Part shown: positions 20,192 to 29,868 of the stretch, in pieces | Layout: every line of letters starts with the position of its first letter | How positions within the stretch are numbered: position 1 is the stretch's first letter | From: Serratia sarumanii | GTDB taxonomy: Bacteria > Pseudomonadota > Gammaproteobacteria > Enterobacterales > Enterobacteriaceae | Direction: 5' to 3' | Length of the DNA stretch: 64,000 bases | Assembly (NCBI RefSeq): GCF_029962605.1 | Contig: NZ_CP124750.1 | Coordinates: 4,650,001 to 4,714,000, forward strand | Position numbers and translations under genes: made by a program | The notes under the pieces: model-generated | Seen by the model: the letters and a program-made list of their open reading frames with translations, nothing else | The model's database searches: none | Told to the model about the DNA's origin: nothing

Positions 20192-20342
20192 TGGCGATCG
20201 GTTCTATGACTGACGGAAAAAATCAGGTAACAATGGGGCATTGCAAACCAGCGCGCGCCATTTTTTCCCGAGATAGAGAGCGTCAACAAGAGCCACAATA
20301 ATCCCCTGACGCCGGCGCATTCAACACGGAGTGACAACCACC

Positions 20343-21212
20343 ATGTCTGCCAAACATCCCGTTATCGCGGTGACCGGTTCCAGCGGCGCCGGCACCACCA
20401 CCACCAGCGTGGCGTTCCGCAAAATATTCCAACAACTCAACATCCGCGCCGCCGAGCTGGAGGGCGACAGCTTCCACCGCTACACCCGGCCGGAAATGGA
20501 CGCGGCGATCCGCAAGGCGCGCGATCTGGGCAGACACATCAGCTATTTCGGCCCCGAGGCCAACGACTTCGGCCTGCTGCAGCAGAGCTTCATCGACTAC
20601 GGCAAGAACGGCACCGGCCGCTCGCGCAAGTATCTGCATACCTACGACGAAGCGGTGCCCTACAATCAGGTGCCGGGCACCTTCACCCCGTGGGAACCGC
20701 TGCCGGCGCCGACCGACGTGCTGTTTTACGAGGGGCTGCACGGCGGTGTGGTCACCGAGCACCATGACGTGGCCAAGCACGTCGACCTGCTGGTCGGCGT
20801 GGTGCCGATCGTCAACCTGGAGTGGATCCAGAAACTGATCCGCGATACCGGCGAGCGCGGCCACTCCCGCGAAGCGGTAATGGATTCGGTGGTGCGTTCG
20901 ATGGAAGACTACATCAACTACATCACGCCGCAGTTCTCGCGCACCCACATCAACTTCCAGCGCGTGCCGACGGTGGACACCTCCAACCCGTTCGCCGCCA
21001 AGGCGATTCCCTCACTGGACGAAAGCTTCGTGGTGATCCACTTCCGCGGGCTGGATCAAATTGACTTCCCCTATTTGCTGGCGATGCTGCAAGGCTCGTT
21101 TATCTCGCACATCAATACGTTAGTGGTGCCGGGCGGCAAGATGGGGCTGGCGATGGAACTGATCATGGCGCCGCTGGTGCAGCGGTTGCTGGAAGGCAAG
21201 AAGATCGAATAA
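20343..21212 (+). CDS. prkB: Phosphoribulokinase-like protein PrkB
   Basis: A P-loop kinase of the phosphoribulokinase/uridine kinase superfamily, with GSSGAGTTTTS as Walker A at residues 12-22. The 289-residue protein starts MSAKHPVIAVTGSSG; this is the E. coli length and start, preferred over an upstream ATG. There is no RuBisCO context, so Calvin-cycle function is not implied, and the physiological substrate is uncertain. It follows yheU by 151 bp and converges on yhfA. Confidence 0.92.
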   Translation: MSAKHPVIAVTGSSGAGTTTTSVAFRKIFQQLNIRAAELEGDSFHRYTRPEMDAAIRKARDLGRHISYFGPEANDFGLLQQSFIDYGKNGTGRSRKYLHTYDEAVPYNQVPGTFTPWEPLPAPTDVLFYEGLHGGVVTEHHDVAKHVDLLVGVVPIVNLEWIQKLIRDTGERGHSREAVMDSVVRSMEDYINYITPQFSRTHINFQRVPTVDTSNPFAAKAIPSLDESFVVIHFRGLDQIDFPYLLAMLQGSFISHINTLVVPGGKMGLAMELIMAPLVQRLLEGKKIE

Positions 21213-21219
21213 ACGCGTT

Positions 21220-21242
21220 GAGCGCGGCGCCGGGCCGCGCTC
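21220..21242. terminator. GC-rich hairpin between convergent prkB and yhfA
   Basis: GAGCGCGGC and GCCGCGCTC form a 9-bp stem with a 5-nt loop in the short gap between the two convergent genes. There is no clear T-run on either side, so it is only a possible bidirectional terminator. Confidence 0.4.
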
Positions 21243-21250
21243 CGCCTCGA

Positions 21251-21658
21251 TTACGCCGGTTGGCGGATCTCGAAGCTGTGGGTTACCGTGGCGGCCTTGT
21301 TGAGCATCAGCGCCACCGAGCAATATTTCTCCGCCGACAGGCTCACCGCTCGCTCGACGATCTTGTCGGTCAGGTCCTGGCCGGTAACGATGAAATGCAG
21401 GTTGATATGGGTGAACAACCGCGGAGCTTCTTCGCGGCGCTCGGAGGTCAGCTTCACCTCGCAGTCGCGCACGTCGTTGCGCCCTTTTTGCAGGATGGAC
21501 ACCACGTCGATCGCGCTGCAGCCGCCCACCGACATCAGCACCATCTCCATCGGGCTGGGTGCTTTATCGCCGGCGTTGCCGTCCATCAGCACCTGGTGGC
21601 CGGAGGCCGATTCACCCAAAAACGTTAACCCTTCCACCCATTTAACTCTTGCCTGCAT
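21251..21658 (-). CDS. yhfA: OsmC family protein YhfA
   Basis: An OsmC/Ohr-fold protein of 135 residues starting MQARVKWVEGLTFLGESASG. It has the family's GGCSAIDVVSILQKGR segment with a cysteine at the expected thiol position and EKYCSVALML with the second cysteine. OsmC/Ohr proteins reduce organic hydroperoxides, but YhfA's own activity is not established. An in-frame GTG three codons upstream is possible. It is divergent from crp. Confidence 0.92.
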   Translation of the reverse strand: MQARVKWVEGLTFLGESASGHQVLMDGNAGDKAPSPMEMVLMSVGGCSAIDVVSILQKGRNDVRDCEVKLTSERREEAPRLFTHINLHFIVTGQDLTDKIVERAVSLSAEKYCSVALMLNKAATVTHSFEIRQPA

Positions 21659-21873
21659 TCTGGTCACTCCGGTTGATTTCTTAAAATCAGAGTACGCTTT
21701 CGCATAGAAACAGGCAACGTAACCTGATGCTAATCATGCTGAAGCGAGACAACACGAGACACCCGCCTTACTCTGTGCTACAAACAGAGCCGCAATAAAT
21801 CTTTCCGGGACACTGAATTTCAGGGAAACGCCCAGAGAAAGGCTCCTTTACCGGTATGTTAACAGAATGTAGC

Positions 21874-21902
21874 TTGCAGCGCTTACGGCAAGTTAATATG
21901 CT
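21874..21902 (+). promoter_or_regulatory. crp promoter
   Basis: TTGCAG, a 17-nt spacer and TATGCT form a good sigma-70 promoter about 140 bp upstream of crp. The long leader that results fits the known long crp leader in E. coli. Confidence 0.6.
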
Positions 21903-21920
21903 AGAGCGACAGCGTATTTT

Positions 21921-21936
21921 TATGACACGCCTCAAA
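21921..21936. promoter_or_regulatory. Candidate CRP site in the crp leader (autoregulation)
   Basis: TATGA-N6-TCAAA matches 8 of 10 positions of TGTGA-N6-TCACA and sits about 20 bp downstream of the predicted crp start point. E. coli crp is autoregulated through a CRP site downstream of its start. The rest of the 382-bp yhfA-crp gap shows no gene. Confidence 0.45.
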
Positions 21937-22040
21937 ACTTGCCGGTAGCCCTCGCTCATGACTGTGGCTACAGGCGGGTTTTACAGGGAACTCTGACCCC
22001 TGTGACACAAGGCAGCGATAACAACAGAGGATAACAGCGA

Positions 22041-22673
22041 ATGGTTCTCGGCAAACCGCAAACAGACCCTACTCTCGAATGGTTCCTGTCTCATTGCCAT
22101 ATCCACAAATATCCATCGAAGAGTACGCTGATTCACCAAGGTGAAAAGGCCGAAACGCTTTACTACATCGTGAAAGGCTCCGTCGCGGTGCTGATCAAGG
22201 ATGAAGAAGGTAAAGAGATGATCCTGTCCTACCTCAACCAGGGGGATTTCATCGGCGAGCTCGGATTGTTCGAAGAAGGCCAGGAGCGCAGCGCCTGGGT
22301 TCGCGCGAAAACCGCCTGTGAAGTGGCCGAAATCTCCTACAAGAAATTCCGCCAGCTGATCCAGGTGAACCCGGACATCCTGATGCGTCTGTCCGCCCAA
22401 ATGGCGAGCCGCCTGCAGGTCACCTCCGAAAAAGTGGGCAACCTCGCCTTCCTGGACGTTACCGGCCGCATCGCGCAAACCCTGCTGAATCTGGCGAAGC
22501 AACCCGACGCCATGACTCACCCGGACGGCATGCAGATCAAGATCACCCGCCAGGAGATCGGCCAGATCGTCGGCTGCTCGCGCGAAACCGTTGGCCGTAT
22601 TCTGAAAATGCTGGAAGATCAAAACCTGATTTCCGCCCACGGCAAAACCATTGTCGTCTACGGCACCCGTTAA
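22041..22673 (+). CDS. crp: cAMP receptor protein
   Basis: CRP is the global cAMP-dependent activator of carbon-source genes. The 210-residue protein has the cAMP-binding domain (about 10-130, with [20 protein letters not shown] for cAMP contacts), the dimer helix and a C-terminal helix-turn-helix (about 168-191, [20 protein letters not shown]). It is nearly identical to E. coli CRP as I recall it; the one difference I notice is MASRL for MARRL near residue 122. ATG follows AGAGGATAACAGC, and a terminator follows the gene. Confidence 0.99.
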   Translation: MVLGKPQTDPTLEWFLSHCHIHKYPSKSTLIHQGEKAETLYYIVKGSVAVLIKDEEGKEMILSYLNQGDFIGELGLFEEGQERSAWVRAKTACEVAEISYKKFRQLIQVNPDILMRLSAQMASRLQVTSEKVGNLAFLDVTGRIAQTLLNLAKQPDAMTHPDGMQIKITRQEIGQIVGCSRETVGRILKMLEDQNLISAHGKTIVVYGTR

Positions 22674-22683
22674 TCCCTGAAGA

Positions 22684-22710
22684 AACGGCGCAATCTGCGC
22701 CGTTTTTTTT
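22684..22710 (+). terminator. Rho-independent terminator of crp
   Basis: ACGGCGCA and TGCGCCGT form an 8-bp stem with an ATC loop, followed by eight Ts, about 12 nt after the crp stop. Confidence 0.93.
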
Positions 22711-22724
22711 ATCTGCTCTCTGCC

Positions 22725-24803
22725 ATGTGGCGCCGCCTGATCTACCACCCGGAAATCAACTACGCACTGCGACAAACGCTGGTGTTGTGCCTGCCGGTGC
22801 TGTTCGGCCTGCTGATAGGCCAGCTGCAGCTCGGCCTGATGTTCTCTCTGGTGCCCGCCTGCTGCAATATCGCCGGTCTGGACACGCCGCATAAGCGCTT
22901 CTTTAAACGGCTGGTGGTTGGCGGCTCGCTGTTCGCCTTCAGCAGCGTGCTGCTGCAACAGGCACTGCTGTGGCACGTGCCGCTGCCGGCGCTGATGCTG
23001 GGCCTGGCGCTGCTGCTCGGCGTCACCGGTGAAATCAGCCCGCTGCACGCCCGGCTGTTGCCGGCGGCGCTGGTGGCCGCCATCTTCGCCCTCAGCACGG
23101 CCGGCACGGTGCCCATCTGGCAGGCGCCGCTGCTGTACGCCATCGGCACCGTCTGGTACGGCTTATTCACCTGGTTCTGGTTCAAGCTGTGGAAAGAGCA
23201 GCCGATGCGCGAGACCCTGAGCCAGCTCTACCTGGAACTGGCGGACTATTTCGAAGCCAAATACTCGCTGCTGACCCAGCACACCGATCCGCAAACCGCG
23301 CTGCCGCCGCTGCTGGTGCGCCAGCAAAAGGTGATGGATCTGATCAGCCTGTTGTACCAACAGCTTAATTTCCTGCCGCACGCCAACAACCTCGAGCAAA
23401 AGCGCCTGCAGCGCGCCTTTCAGGTGGCGATGGATCTGCAGGAGCACATCACCGTCAGCCTGCATCTGCCGGAGGAGGTGCAAAAACTGGTGGAGCAGAG
23501 CCAGGCCGAAGCGATCATTCGCCGCAACGCTCAGGTGATCGCCGGCCGGCTGCGCGTAGTGGCGCACGATATTCTCTATCATCAACATTCGAAGCGCTTC
23601 TCCATGGCCCACGAGCTGGCGGCGCTGGAAAAAATGGCGGCGCAGCATCCCGATAACCCGGTCGGCCAGTTTTGTTATTACCACTTCAGCCGCATCGCCC
23701 GCCTGCTGCGCACCCAGCATCCGCTATACCGCCGCGACCTGATGTCCGGCCAGCACCGCCTGCCGTTTTGGCCGGCGCTGGCCAGCTATCTGTCGTTCAA
23801 GTCCACCGCCCTGCGCAACGCCGCGCGGCTGGGCGTGACGCTGGCAGTCGGCAGCAGCCTGGGTGCGGTGTTCAATCTGCCGAAGCCTTACTGGATCCTG
23901 CTCACCATCATGCTGGTGAGCCAAAACGGGTATAACGCCACCCGGGTGCGTATTCAGCACCGTGCGCTGGGCACGATTGCCGGGCTTTTGCTGGCGGCCG
24001 GGCTGCTGCAGCTGCAGTTGCCGGAAGGCGAAACGCTGAGCATCATGTTGGTGATCACGCTGCTGGCCTACCTGGTTTCGCGCAAGAACTACGGGCTGTC
24101 GGTGATTGGCTTTACGGTCACGGCGGTTTACACCCTGCAGCTGCTGGCGCTGAACGGCTCGCATTTTCTGGTGCCGCGCCTGATCGATACGCTGATCGGC
24201 TGCGTGTTGGCGTTCGGCGGCACCATTTGGCTATGGCCGCAGTGGCAAAGCGGGCTGCTGCGCAAGAATGCCCATCAGGCGCTGGAGCACGATCAAACCG
24301 CGCTGCGGTTGATGCTGGAACAGCCGGAACCGGACGCCACCGCGTTGGCCTATACCCGCATGCAGGTCAACCAGGCGCACAATGCGCTATTCACCTCGCT
24401 CAATCAGGCGATGCAGGAGCCGGGGTTCGCGTCGGACTATCTGGCGGACATGCGGCTGTGGGTCACGCATAGCCAGTTCATCGTCGAGCACCTGAACGCC
24501 ATGACCATTCTGGCGCGCGAACACTACATGCTGACGCCAAAACTGGCGGAAGCGTATCTGCAGGCCTGTGAAATCGCGCTGCAAAGCTGCCAACAGCGGT
24601 TGGAATACGACGGCCCGAGCAGCGGCAACAGCGGCATCATGCAGCCGCCGGATCTGCATCCGGAGATGCCCGTTACCGAGATGGAGCGCCATCTGCGGCG
24701 CATTCTGTCGCACCTGAGCGTGATGCACACCATTTCTTCGCTGGCCTGGCGCCAGCGCCCGCACCACGGCATTTGGCTCAAGCGCAAACTGCGCGATCAA
24801 TAA
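22725..24803 (+). CDS. yhfK: YccS/YhfK family (FUSC-like) inner-membrane protein
   Basis: A 692-residue membrane protein with two blocks of hydrophobic segments (about 15-150 and 365-490) separated by a cytoplasmic helical region, the layout of FUSC/aromatic-acid-exporter-like proteins. It begins MWRRLIYHPEINYALRQTLV. PYWILLTIMLVSQNGYNATRVRIQHRALGT in the second block is typical of the fusaric acid resistance fold. The Shine-Dalgarno is weak. The crp-yhfK-argD order matches E. coli. Transport substrate unknown to me. Confidence 0.92.
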   Translation: MWRRLIYHPEINYALRQTLVLCLPVLFGLLIGQLQLGLMFSLVPACCNIAGLDTPHKRFFKRLVVGGSLFAFSSVLLQQALLWHVPLPALMLGLALLLGVTGEISPLHARLLPAALVAAIFALSTAGTVPIWQAPLLYAIGTVWYGLFTWFWFKLWKEQPMRETLSQLYLELADYFEAKYSLLTQHTDPQTALPPLLVRQQKVMDLISLLYQQLNFLPHANNLEQKRLQRAFQVAMDLQEHITVSLHLPEEVQKLVEQSQAEAIIRRNAQVIAGRLRVVAHDILYHQHSKRFSMAHELAALEKMAAQHPDNPVGQFCYYHFSRIARLLRTQHPLYRRDLMSGQHRLPFWPALASYLSFKSTALRNAARLGVTLAVGSSLGAVFNLPKPYWILLTIMLVSQNGYNATRVRIQHRALGTIAGLLLAAGLLQLQLPEGETLSIMLVITLLAYLVSRKNYGLSVIGFTVTAVYTLQLLALNGSHFLVPRLIDTLIGCVLAFGGTIWLWPQWQSGLLRKNAHQALEHDQTALRLMLEQPEPDATALAYTRMQVNQAHNALFTSLNQAMQEPGFASDYLADMRLWVTHSQFIVEHLNAMTILAREHYMLTPKLAEAYLQACEIALQSCQQRLEYDGPSSGNSGIMQPPDLHPEMPVTEMERHLRRILSHLSVMHTISSLAWRQRPHHGIWLKRKLRDQ

Positions 24804-24823
24804 GGGCGCGGCATGCCGCGCCC
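24804..24823. terminator. Perfect 20-bp palindrome between convergent yhfK and argD
   Basis: GGGCGCGGCATGCCGCGCCC is perfectly self-complementary and starts just past the yhfK stop, 20 bp before the argD stop. No T-run is present. A shared transcription barrier for the two genes is plausible but not shown. Confidence 0.4.
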
Positions 24824-24843
24824 CGTTATATGCCGCGCGGGCG

Positions 24844-26085
<1,242 letters not shown>

Positions 26086-26192
26086 TCAGCGCTATCGTAA
26101 TGTCATATTGAAAACATAATCACGAAATATGCATAAAAAACCAATCAAGCGCAAACGCAAAACGCCTGGCGGGCAAAAAAAACGCATCGGGA

Positions 26193-26768
26193 TTAACGCT
26201 GGAGGAAATTATCCAGCAGCTGATGGCCCTGCTCGCTGAGCACGCTTTCCGGATGGAACTGCACGCCTTCCAGCGCCAAAGTGCGGTGGCGGATGCCCAT
26301 AATCTCGTCGCACACGCCGTCGCGTTCGCTCCAGGCGGTCACTTCAAAACAGTCCGGCAGCGTATCGGCCTTCAGCACCAGCGAGTGGTAGCGGGTCACG
26401 GTCAGCGGATCGCTCAGGCCGCGAAACACGCCGACGCCCAGGTGACGAATCGCCGAGGTTTTGCCGTGCATCACCGCGCGGGCGCGCACCACCTCGGCGC
26501 CGAACGCCTGCCCCAGCGCCTGGTGCCCCAGGCACACGCCGAGGATCGGCAGTTTGCCGGCGAAATGACGAATGGCGGCCAGCGAGATACCCGCTTCGTT
26601 CGGGGTGCAGGGGCCAGGGGAAATCACCAGATGCTGCGGCGCCAGCCGCTCGATATCGGCCAGCTGCAGCTCATCGTTGCGCTTCACCAGCACCTCGGCG
26701 CCCAATTCGCAGAAGTACTGGTAAAGGTTATAGGTAAAGGAGTCGTAGTTATCGATCAGCAGCAGCAT
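26193..26768 (-). CDS. pabA: Aminodeoxychorismate synthase glutamine amidotransferase subunit PabA
   Basis: PabA supplies ammonia from glutamine to PabB for 4-amino-4-deoxychorismate, the folate precursor. The class-I amidotransferase has nucleophile Cys79 in [11 protein letters not shown] and the His-Glu pair in [13 protein letters not shown]. It begins [20 protein letters not shown] and has 191 residues; an upstream ATG extension is not conserved. Context with argD matches E. coli; fic and yhfG, which follow there, are absent. Confidence 0.96.
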   Translation of the reverse strand: MLLLIDNYDSFTYNLYQYFCELGAEVLVKRNDELQLADIERLAPQHLVISPGPCTPNEAGISLAAIRHFAGKLPILGVCLGHQALGQAFGAEVVRARAVMHGKTSAIRHLGVGVFRGLSDPLTVTRYHSLVLKADTLPDCFEVTAWSERDGVCDEIMGIRHRTLALEGVQFHPESVLSEQGHQLLDNFLQR

Positions 26769-26840
26769 GTTAGGTCCGGCAGAGAAAAATGCCGCCACAG
26801 TGTACTGATTTAACCCGCCGCTGCCGACGATAATTTCCGC

Positions 26841-28367
26841 TTACTTTTTACGGCCGCCGGTGATCGAGCCCAGCACGCCGCGCAGGATCTGGCGGCCGAG
26901 ATCGCGCGCCATGCTCTTGGCGGCGGTCTGGACAATGCCGTCGCGCTTGCCGCCGCGCGGGCCGGTGGAACCGAACAACAGCTCGCTCAAGCCGTCCATC
27001 AGGCCGCCGCCCGCCTGCTGTTGTTGCTGTTGCGCCTGCGGTTGCTGCCCCTGCTGCGGGGTGCCGACGGTGGCAAAACCGCCCGACGACAGCTTCTCGT
27101 AGGCGGACTCGCTGTCGATCATATCCTCATAGCGGCCATACAGCGGCGACTTGTTGATCGCACTGTTCAGCCCTTCCGCGCCGAGCATGCCCATTTTGGA
27201 TTCCGGCGCGATCACCATCGCCCGCTCCACCACGTTCGGCCGGCCCTTCTCGTCGAGGAATGACACCAGCGCTTCACCCACGCCCAGCTCGGTGATCGCC
27301 GTTTCGGCATCGAAGGCCGGATTGGCGCGCAGGGTTTGCGCCGCCGTCTTCACCGCCTTCTGATCGCGCGGCGTGAAGGCGCGCAGCGCATGCTGCACGC
27401 GGTTACCCAGCTGGCCCAGCACGCTGTCCGGGATGTCCAGCGGGTTCTGGGTGACAAAGTAAATGCCGACGCCTTTGGAGCGGATCAGGCGCACCACCTG
27501 TTCGATCTTGGTCAGCAGCGCCGCCGGCGCGTCGTTGAACAGCAGGTGCGCCTCATCGAAGAAGAACACCAGCTTCGGCTGTTCAGGGTCGCCCACTTCC
27601 GGCAGGTGCTCGAACAGCTCAGCCAGCAGCCACAGCAGGAACACCGAATACAGCTTCGGCTGATTGATCAGCTTGTCCGCCGCCAGCAGGTTGATCACGC
27701 CGTGGCCGTTGGCGTCGGTTTTCATCAGATCGTTGATGTCGAGCATCGGCTCGCCGAAGAACTGGTCAGCGCCCTGCTCTTCCAGCGTCAGCAACCCGCG
27801 CTGAATAGCGCCGATCGACGCGGCAGAGATATTGCCGTACTGAGTCTGGAATTGTTTGGCGTTGTCGCCGACGAACTGCAGCATGGTGCGCAAATCCTTC
27901 ATGTCCAGCAACAGCAGCGCGTTGTCATCGGCGATCTTGAACACCAGCTGCAGCACGCCGCTTTGCACCTCGTTCAGATCCAACAGGCGCCCCAGCAGCA
28001 GCGGCCCGAGATCGGAAATCGTGGCGCGGATCGGGTGCCCCTTTTCACCGTAAATATCCCACGGGATAATGGTGCAGGCCTGCGGCTGCCAGTCGCTGAC
28101 GCCGATCGCCGCCAGGCGCGCCTGCAGTTTCTCGGAAGGCACGCCCTCGGCGCCGATGCCGGACAGATCGCCCTTCACGTCCGCCAGGAACACCGGCACG
28201 CCGATGCGCGAGAACTGTTCGGCCATTTTCTGCAGCGTCACCGTCTTGCCGGTGCCGGTTGCCCCGGTGATCAGCCCGTGGCGGTTGGCCAACGCCGGCA
28301 AAATCACCAGATCCTGCTCCGGTTTTCCGTCTTTCATCGCTTTGGCGATAATCCGTGGTTCACTCAT
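26841..28367 (-). CDS. yjgR: YjgR family HerA-like/helicase-type ATPase
   Basis: A 508-residue DUF853 protein with a P-loop near the N terminus ([12 protein letters not shown], Lys41) and Walker B-like [16 protein letters not shown] (about 270), the HerA/FtsK-like arrangement. A Gln-rich linker (about 440-455) precedes a basic C-terminal tail, [20 protein letters not shown] onward. The start [14 protein letters not shown] follows GGAACAGAAA. E. coli YjgR is encoded elsewhere; here it sits between pabA and a toxin-antitoxin remnant. Function unproven. Confidence 0.85.
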   Translation of the reverse strand: MSEPRIIAKAMKDGKPEQDLVILPALANRHGLITGATGTGKTVTLQKMAEQFSRIGVPVFLADVKGDLSGIGAEGVPSEKLQARLAAIGVSDWQPQACTIIPWDIYGEKGHPIRATISDLGPLLLGRLLDLNEVQSGVLQLVFKIADDNALLLLDMKDLRTMLQFVGDNAKQFQTQYGNISAASIGAIQRGLLTLEEQGADQFFGEPMLDINDLMKTDANGHGVINLLAADKLINQPKLYSVFLLWLLAELFEHLPEVGDPEQPKLVFFFDEAHLLFNDAPAALLTKIEQVVRLIRSKGVGIYFVTQNPLDIPDSVLGQLGNRVQHALRAFTPRDQKAVKTAAQTLRANPAFDAETAITELGVGEALVSFLDEKGRPNVVERAMVIAPESKMGMLGAEGLNSAINKSPLYGRYEDMIDSESAYEKLSSGGFATVGTPQQGQQPQAQQQQQQAGGGLMDGLSELLFGSTGPRGGKRDGIVQTAAKSMARDLGRQILRGVLGSITGGRKK

Positions 28368-28517
28368 TTTCTGTTCCTTTGACGCTGACGCGGCGCGAAA
28401 CGCGCCTGTGGATGCAATAAAGCTATAAGCGCCGCGTAACCCCGTCAAGGACAAACAAAAAGGGCGCCGTCGGGGCCTGATGAATTCAGATTGCGCTTAG
28501 CGTCAAAGCGCCTTTGC

Positions 28518-28565
28518 TTGAACAATAAAGCACCAGTGCTATAGTGAGCATTACGCTGTATATAC
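28518..28565 (+). promoter_or_regulatory. Promoter and possible operator of the ParD-like antitoxin gene
   Basis: TTGAAC, a 16-nt spacer and an extended -10 (TGCTATAGT) lie just upstream of the antitoxin gene. The 8-bp palindrome GTATATAC (28558-28565) follows near the predicted start and abuts the ribosome-binding GAGG. Ribbon-helix-helix antitoxins usually autorepress, so it may be their operator. Confidence 0.55.
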
Positions 28566-28577
28566 GAGGTAAATACC

Positions 28578-28847
28578 ATGTCTGAATCTACCGTGGTAAT
28601 CCGCGTGGATGAAGAGTTAAAAACCGCTTTCGCCAGCGCGGCAAAGGCCGCCGATCGCACGGCTTCGCAACTGCTGCGTGATTTCATGCGCGAGTTTGTC
28701 CGCCGCCAGGCGCAACAGGAAGAGTACAACCAGTGGTTAAAGGAAAAGGTCGAGGTAAGCCGCAAGGCGTTGCGTGAAGGCAAATTCGCCGACGATGAAG
28801 AGGTGGCCGCTTATTTCGCCGAACGCAGAGCCAAATCAACGCGATAA
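28578..28847 (+). CDS. Ribbon-helix-helix antitoxin, ParD/RelB-like
   Basis: An 89-residue protein whose N terminus (STVVIRVDEELKTAFASAAKA) has the beta-strand plus two-helix pattern of the MetJ/Arc/CopG fold. The C-terminal half is Lys/Glu-rich and would wrap the toxin. ATG follows ACGAGGTAAATACC. A ParE-family toxin gene starts 17 bp downstream but is frameshifted. If the toxin is dead, the antitoxin could remain a stand-alone repressor or protect against related toxins. Confidence 0.82.
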   Translation: MSESTVVIRVDEELKTAFASAAKAADRTASQLLRDFMREFVRRQAQQEEYNQWLKEKVEVSRKALREGKFADDEEVAAYFAERRAKSTR

Positions 28848-28864
28848 AACACAAAAGGACTTTT

Positions 28865-29142
28865 GTGAAACTGACATGGACGGAACCCGCCATCGCCGAT
28901 CGTCTGGCGATTTATGAATGGTTGGAACTTAAAAATCCGGCCGCCGCCGCAGAAAATGATGCAAAAATCGCTGACGCGGCGGCACGCCTCGTGCATCATC
29001 CCGCCAGCGGGAAAACGGGGCGGATAGCGGTACGCGCGAGCTGGTCATCTCCCCGTCCTATTTGCTGGTCTATGAATGGGCGGCTCAACGCGTCATCGTA
29101 TTGGCCATCGTGCATACTCGCCGTCGGTGGCCGCCGGCATAG
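28865..29142 (+). pseudogene. Frameshifted ParE/RelE-family toxin gene
   Basis: From a GTG preceded by AAAGGAC, the first about 54 codons read MKLTWTEPAIADRLAIYEWL and on to HHPASGKTGRIA, typical of a ParE/RelE toxin. The family core then continues in another frame as TRELVISPSYLLVYEWAAQ and VIVLAIVHTRRRWPPA, ending at TAG 29140-29142. Loss of one G around 29027-29032 (AGCGGTACG, expected AGCGGGTACG) explains the shift. As read, the product is wrong from about residue 55 and runs on to 29185 into btsR. The intact protein would be about 92 residues. Decay, phase variation or a sequencing error could all explain it. Confidence 0.8.
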
Positions 29143-29868
29143 TCACCCCCGCAGCCCCAACTGCTCCTTCAGCGCTTTCAAATAGCGCCGGCTGACCGGC
29201 ACCGGATCGCCTGCCGACATGATCATCTCCGCCGCGCCTCCCTCTTCGAAGCGGATCTCGCGCACCTGCTCCAGATTGACCAGATACTGCCGATGGCAGC
29301 GCACCAGCGGCGTACGGCTTTCCAGCGTGCGCAGCGTCAGCTCGGTGAAACACTCCATGCCGTCGCTGCGCACCACGAAGACCCCGCTCAGTTTGGAGCG
29401 GATCGCCAGCACTTCGTCGAAGCGCAGCAGATAGATGCGGCTGTGGCCGGTGCAGGGAATGTATTTCAGGTAACCGGCGCTCTCTTCCAGCGCCGCCACG
29501 TCCTGCGGCGCACTGCGCTGCCGCAGACGTTGCAGCGTCTTGCTCAGCCGCTTCGGCTCCGCCGGCTTCAGCAGATAGTCGAAGGCGTGCTCCTCGAATG
29601 CCTGCACCGCGTATTCGTCGTAGGCGGTCAGAAACACGATGTGCGGCATGCGGTTGGGATCCAGCATGCCGACCATTTCCAGCCCGCTGATGCGCGGCAT
29701 CTGGATATCGAGAAACACCACGTCCGGCTGCAGCCGGTGGATCTGGCTGATGGCTTCAATGGCGTTGGCGCACTCGCCGATAATCGCGATCCCCGCTTCA
29801 GCTTCCAGCAGGTGGCGCAGGTTGTCGCGCGCGGAAGGTTCATCGTCAACAATCAGTGCGTTTAACAT
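29143..29868 (-). CDS. btsR: LytTR-family response regulator BtsR
   Basis: BtsR (YehT) is the response regulator partnered with BtsS in high-affinity pyruvate sensing. The 241-residue protein has a receiver domain (about 1-120) with phospho-acceptor Asp54 in VVFLDIQMP and a C-terminal LytTR DNA-binding domain (about 140-240, with [19 protein letters not shown]). The ATG overlaps the btsS stop as TGATG. Its stop directly abuts the stop of the broken ParE gene on the other strand. Confidence 0.93.
   Translation of the reverse strand: MLNALIVDDEPSARDNLRHLLEAEAGIAIIGECANAIEAISQIHRLQPDVVFLDIQMPRISGLEMVGMLDPNRMPHIVFLTAYDEYAVQAFEEHAFDYLLKPAEPKRLSKTLQRLRQRSAPQDVAALEESAGYLKYIPCTGHSRIYLLRFDEVLAIRSKLSGVFVVRSDGMECFTELTLRTLESRTPLVRCHRQYLVNLEQVREIRFEEGGAAEMIMSAGDPVPVSRRYLKALKEQLGLRG

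Noticed and set aside
27010..27060. Gln-repeat expansion in the YjgR-like gene as a phase-variable tract
   Set aside because: The Gln run is encoded by mixed CAG/CAA codons and is short, so slippage is unlikely; it is probably a flexible linker.
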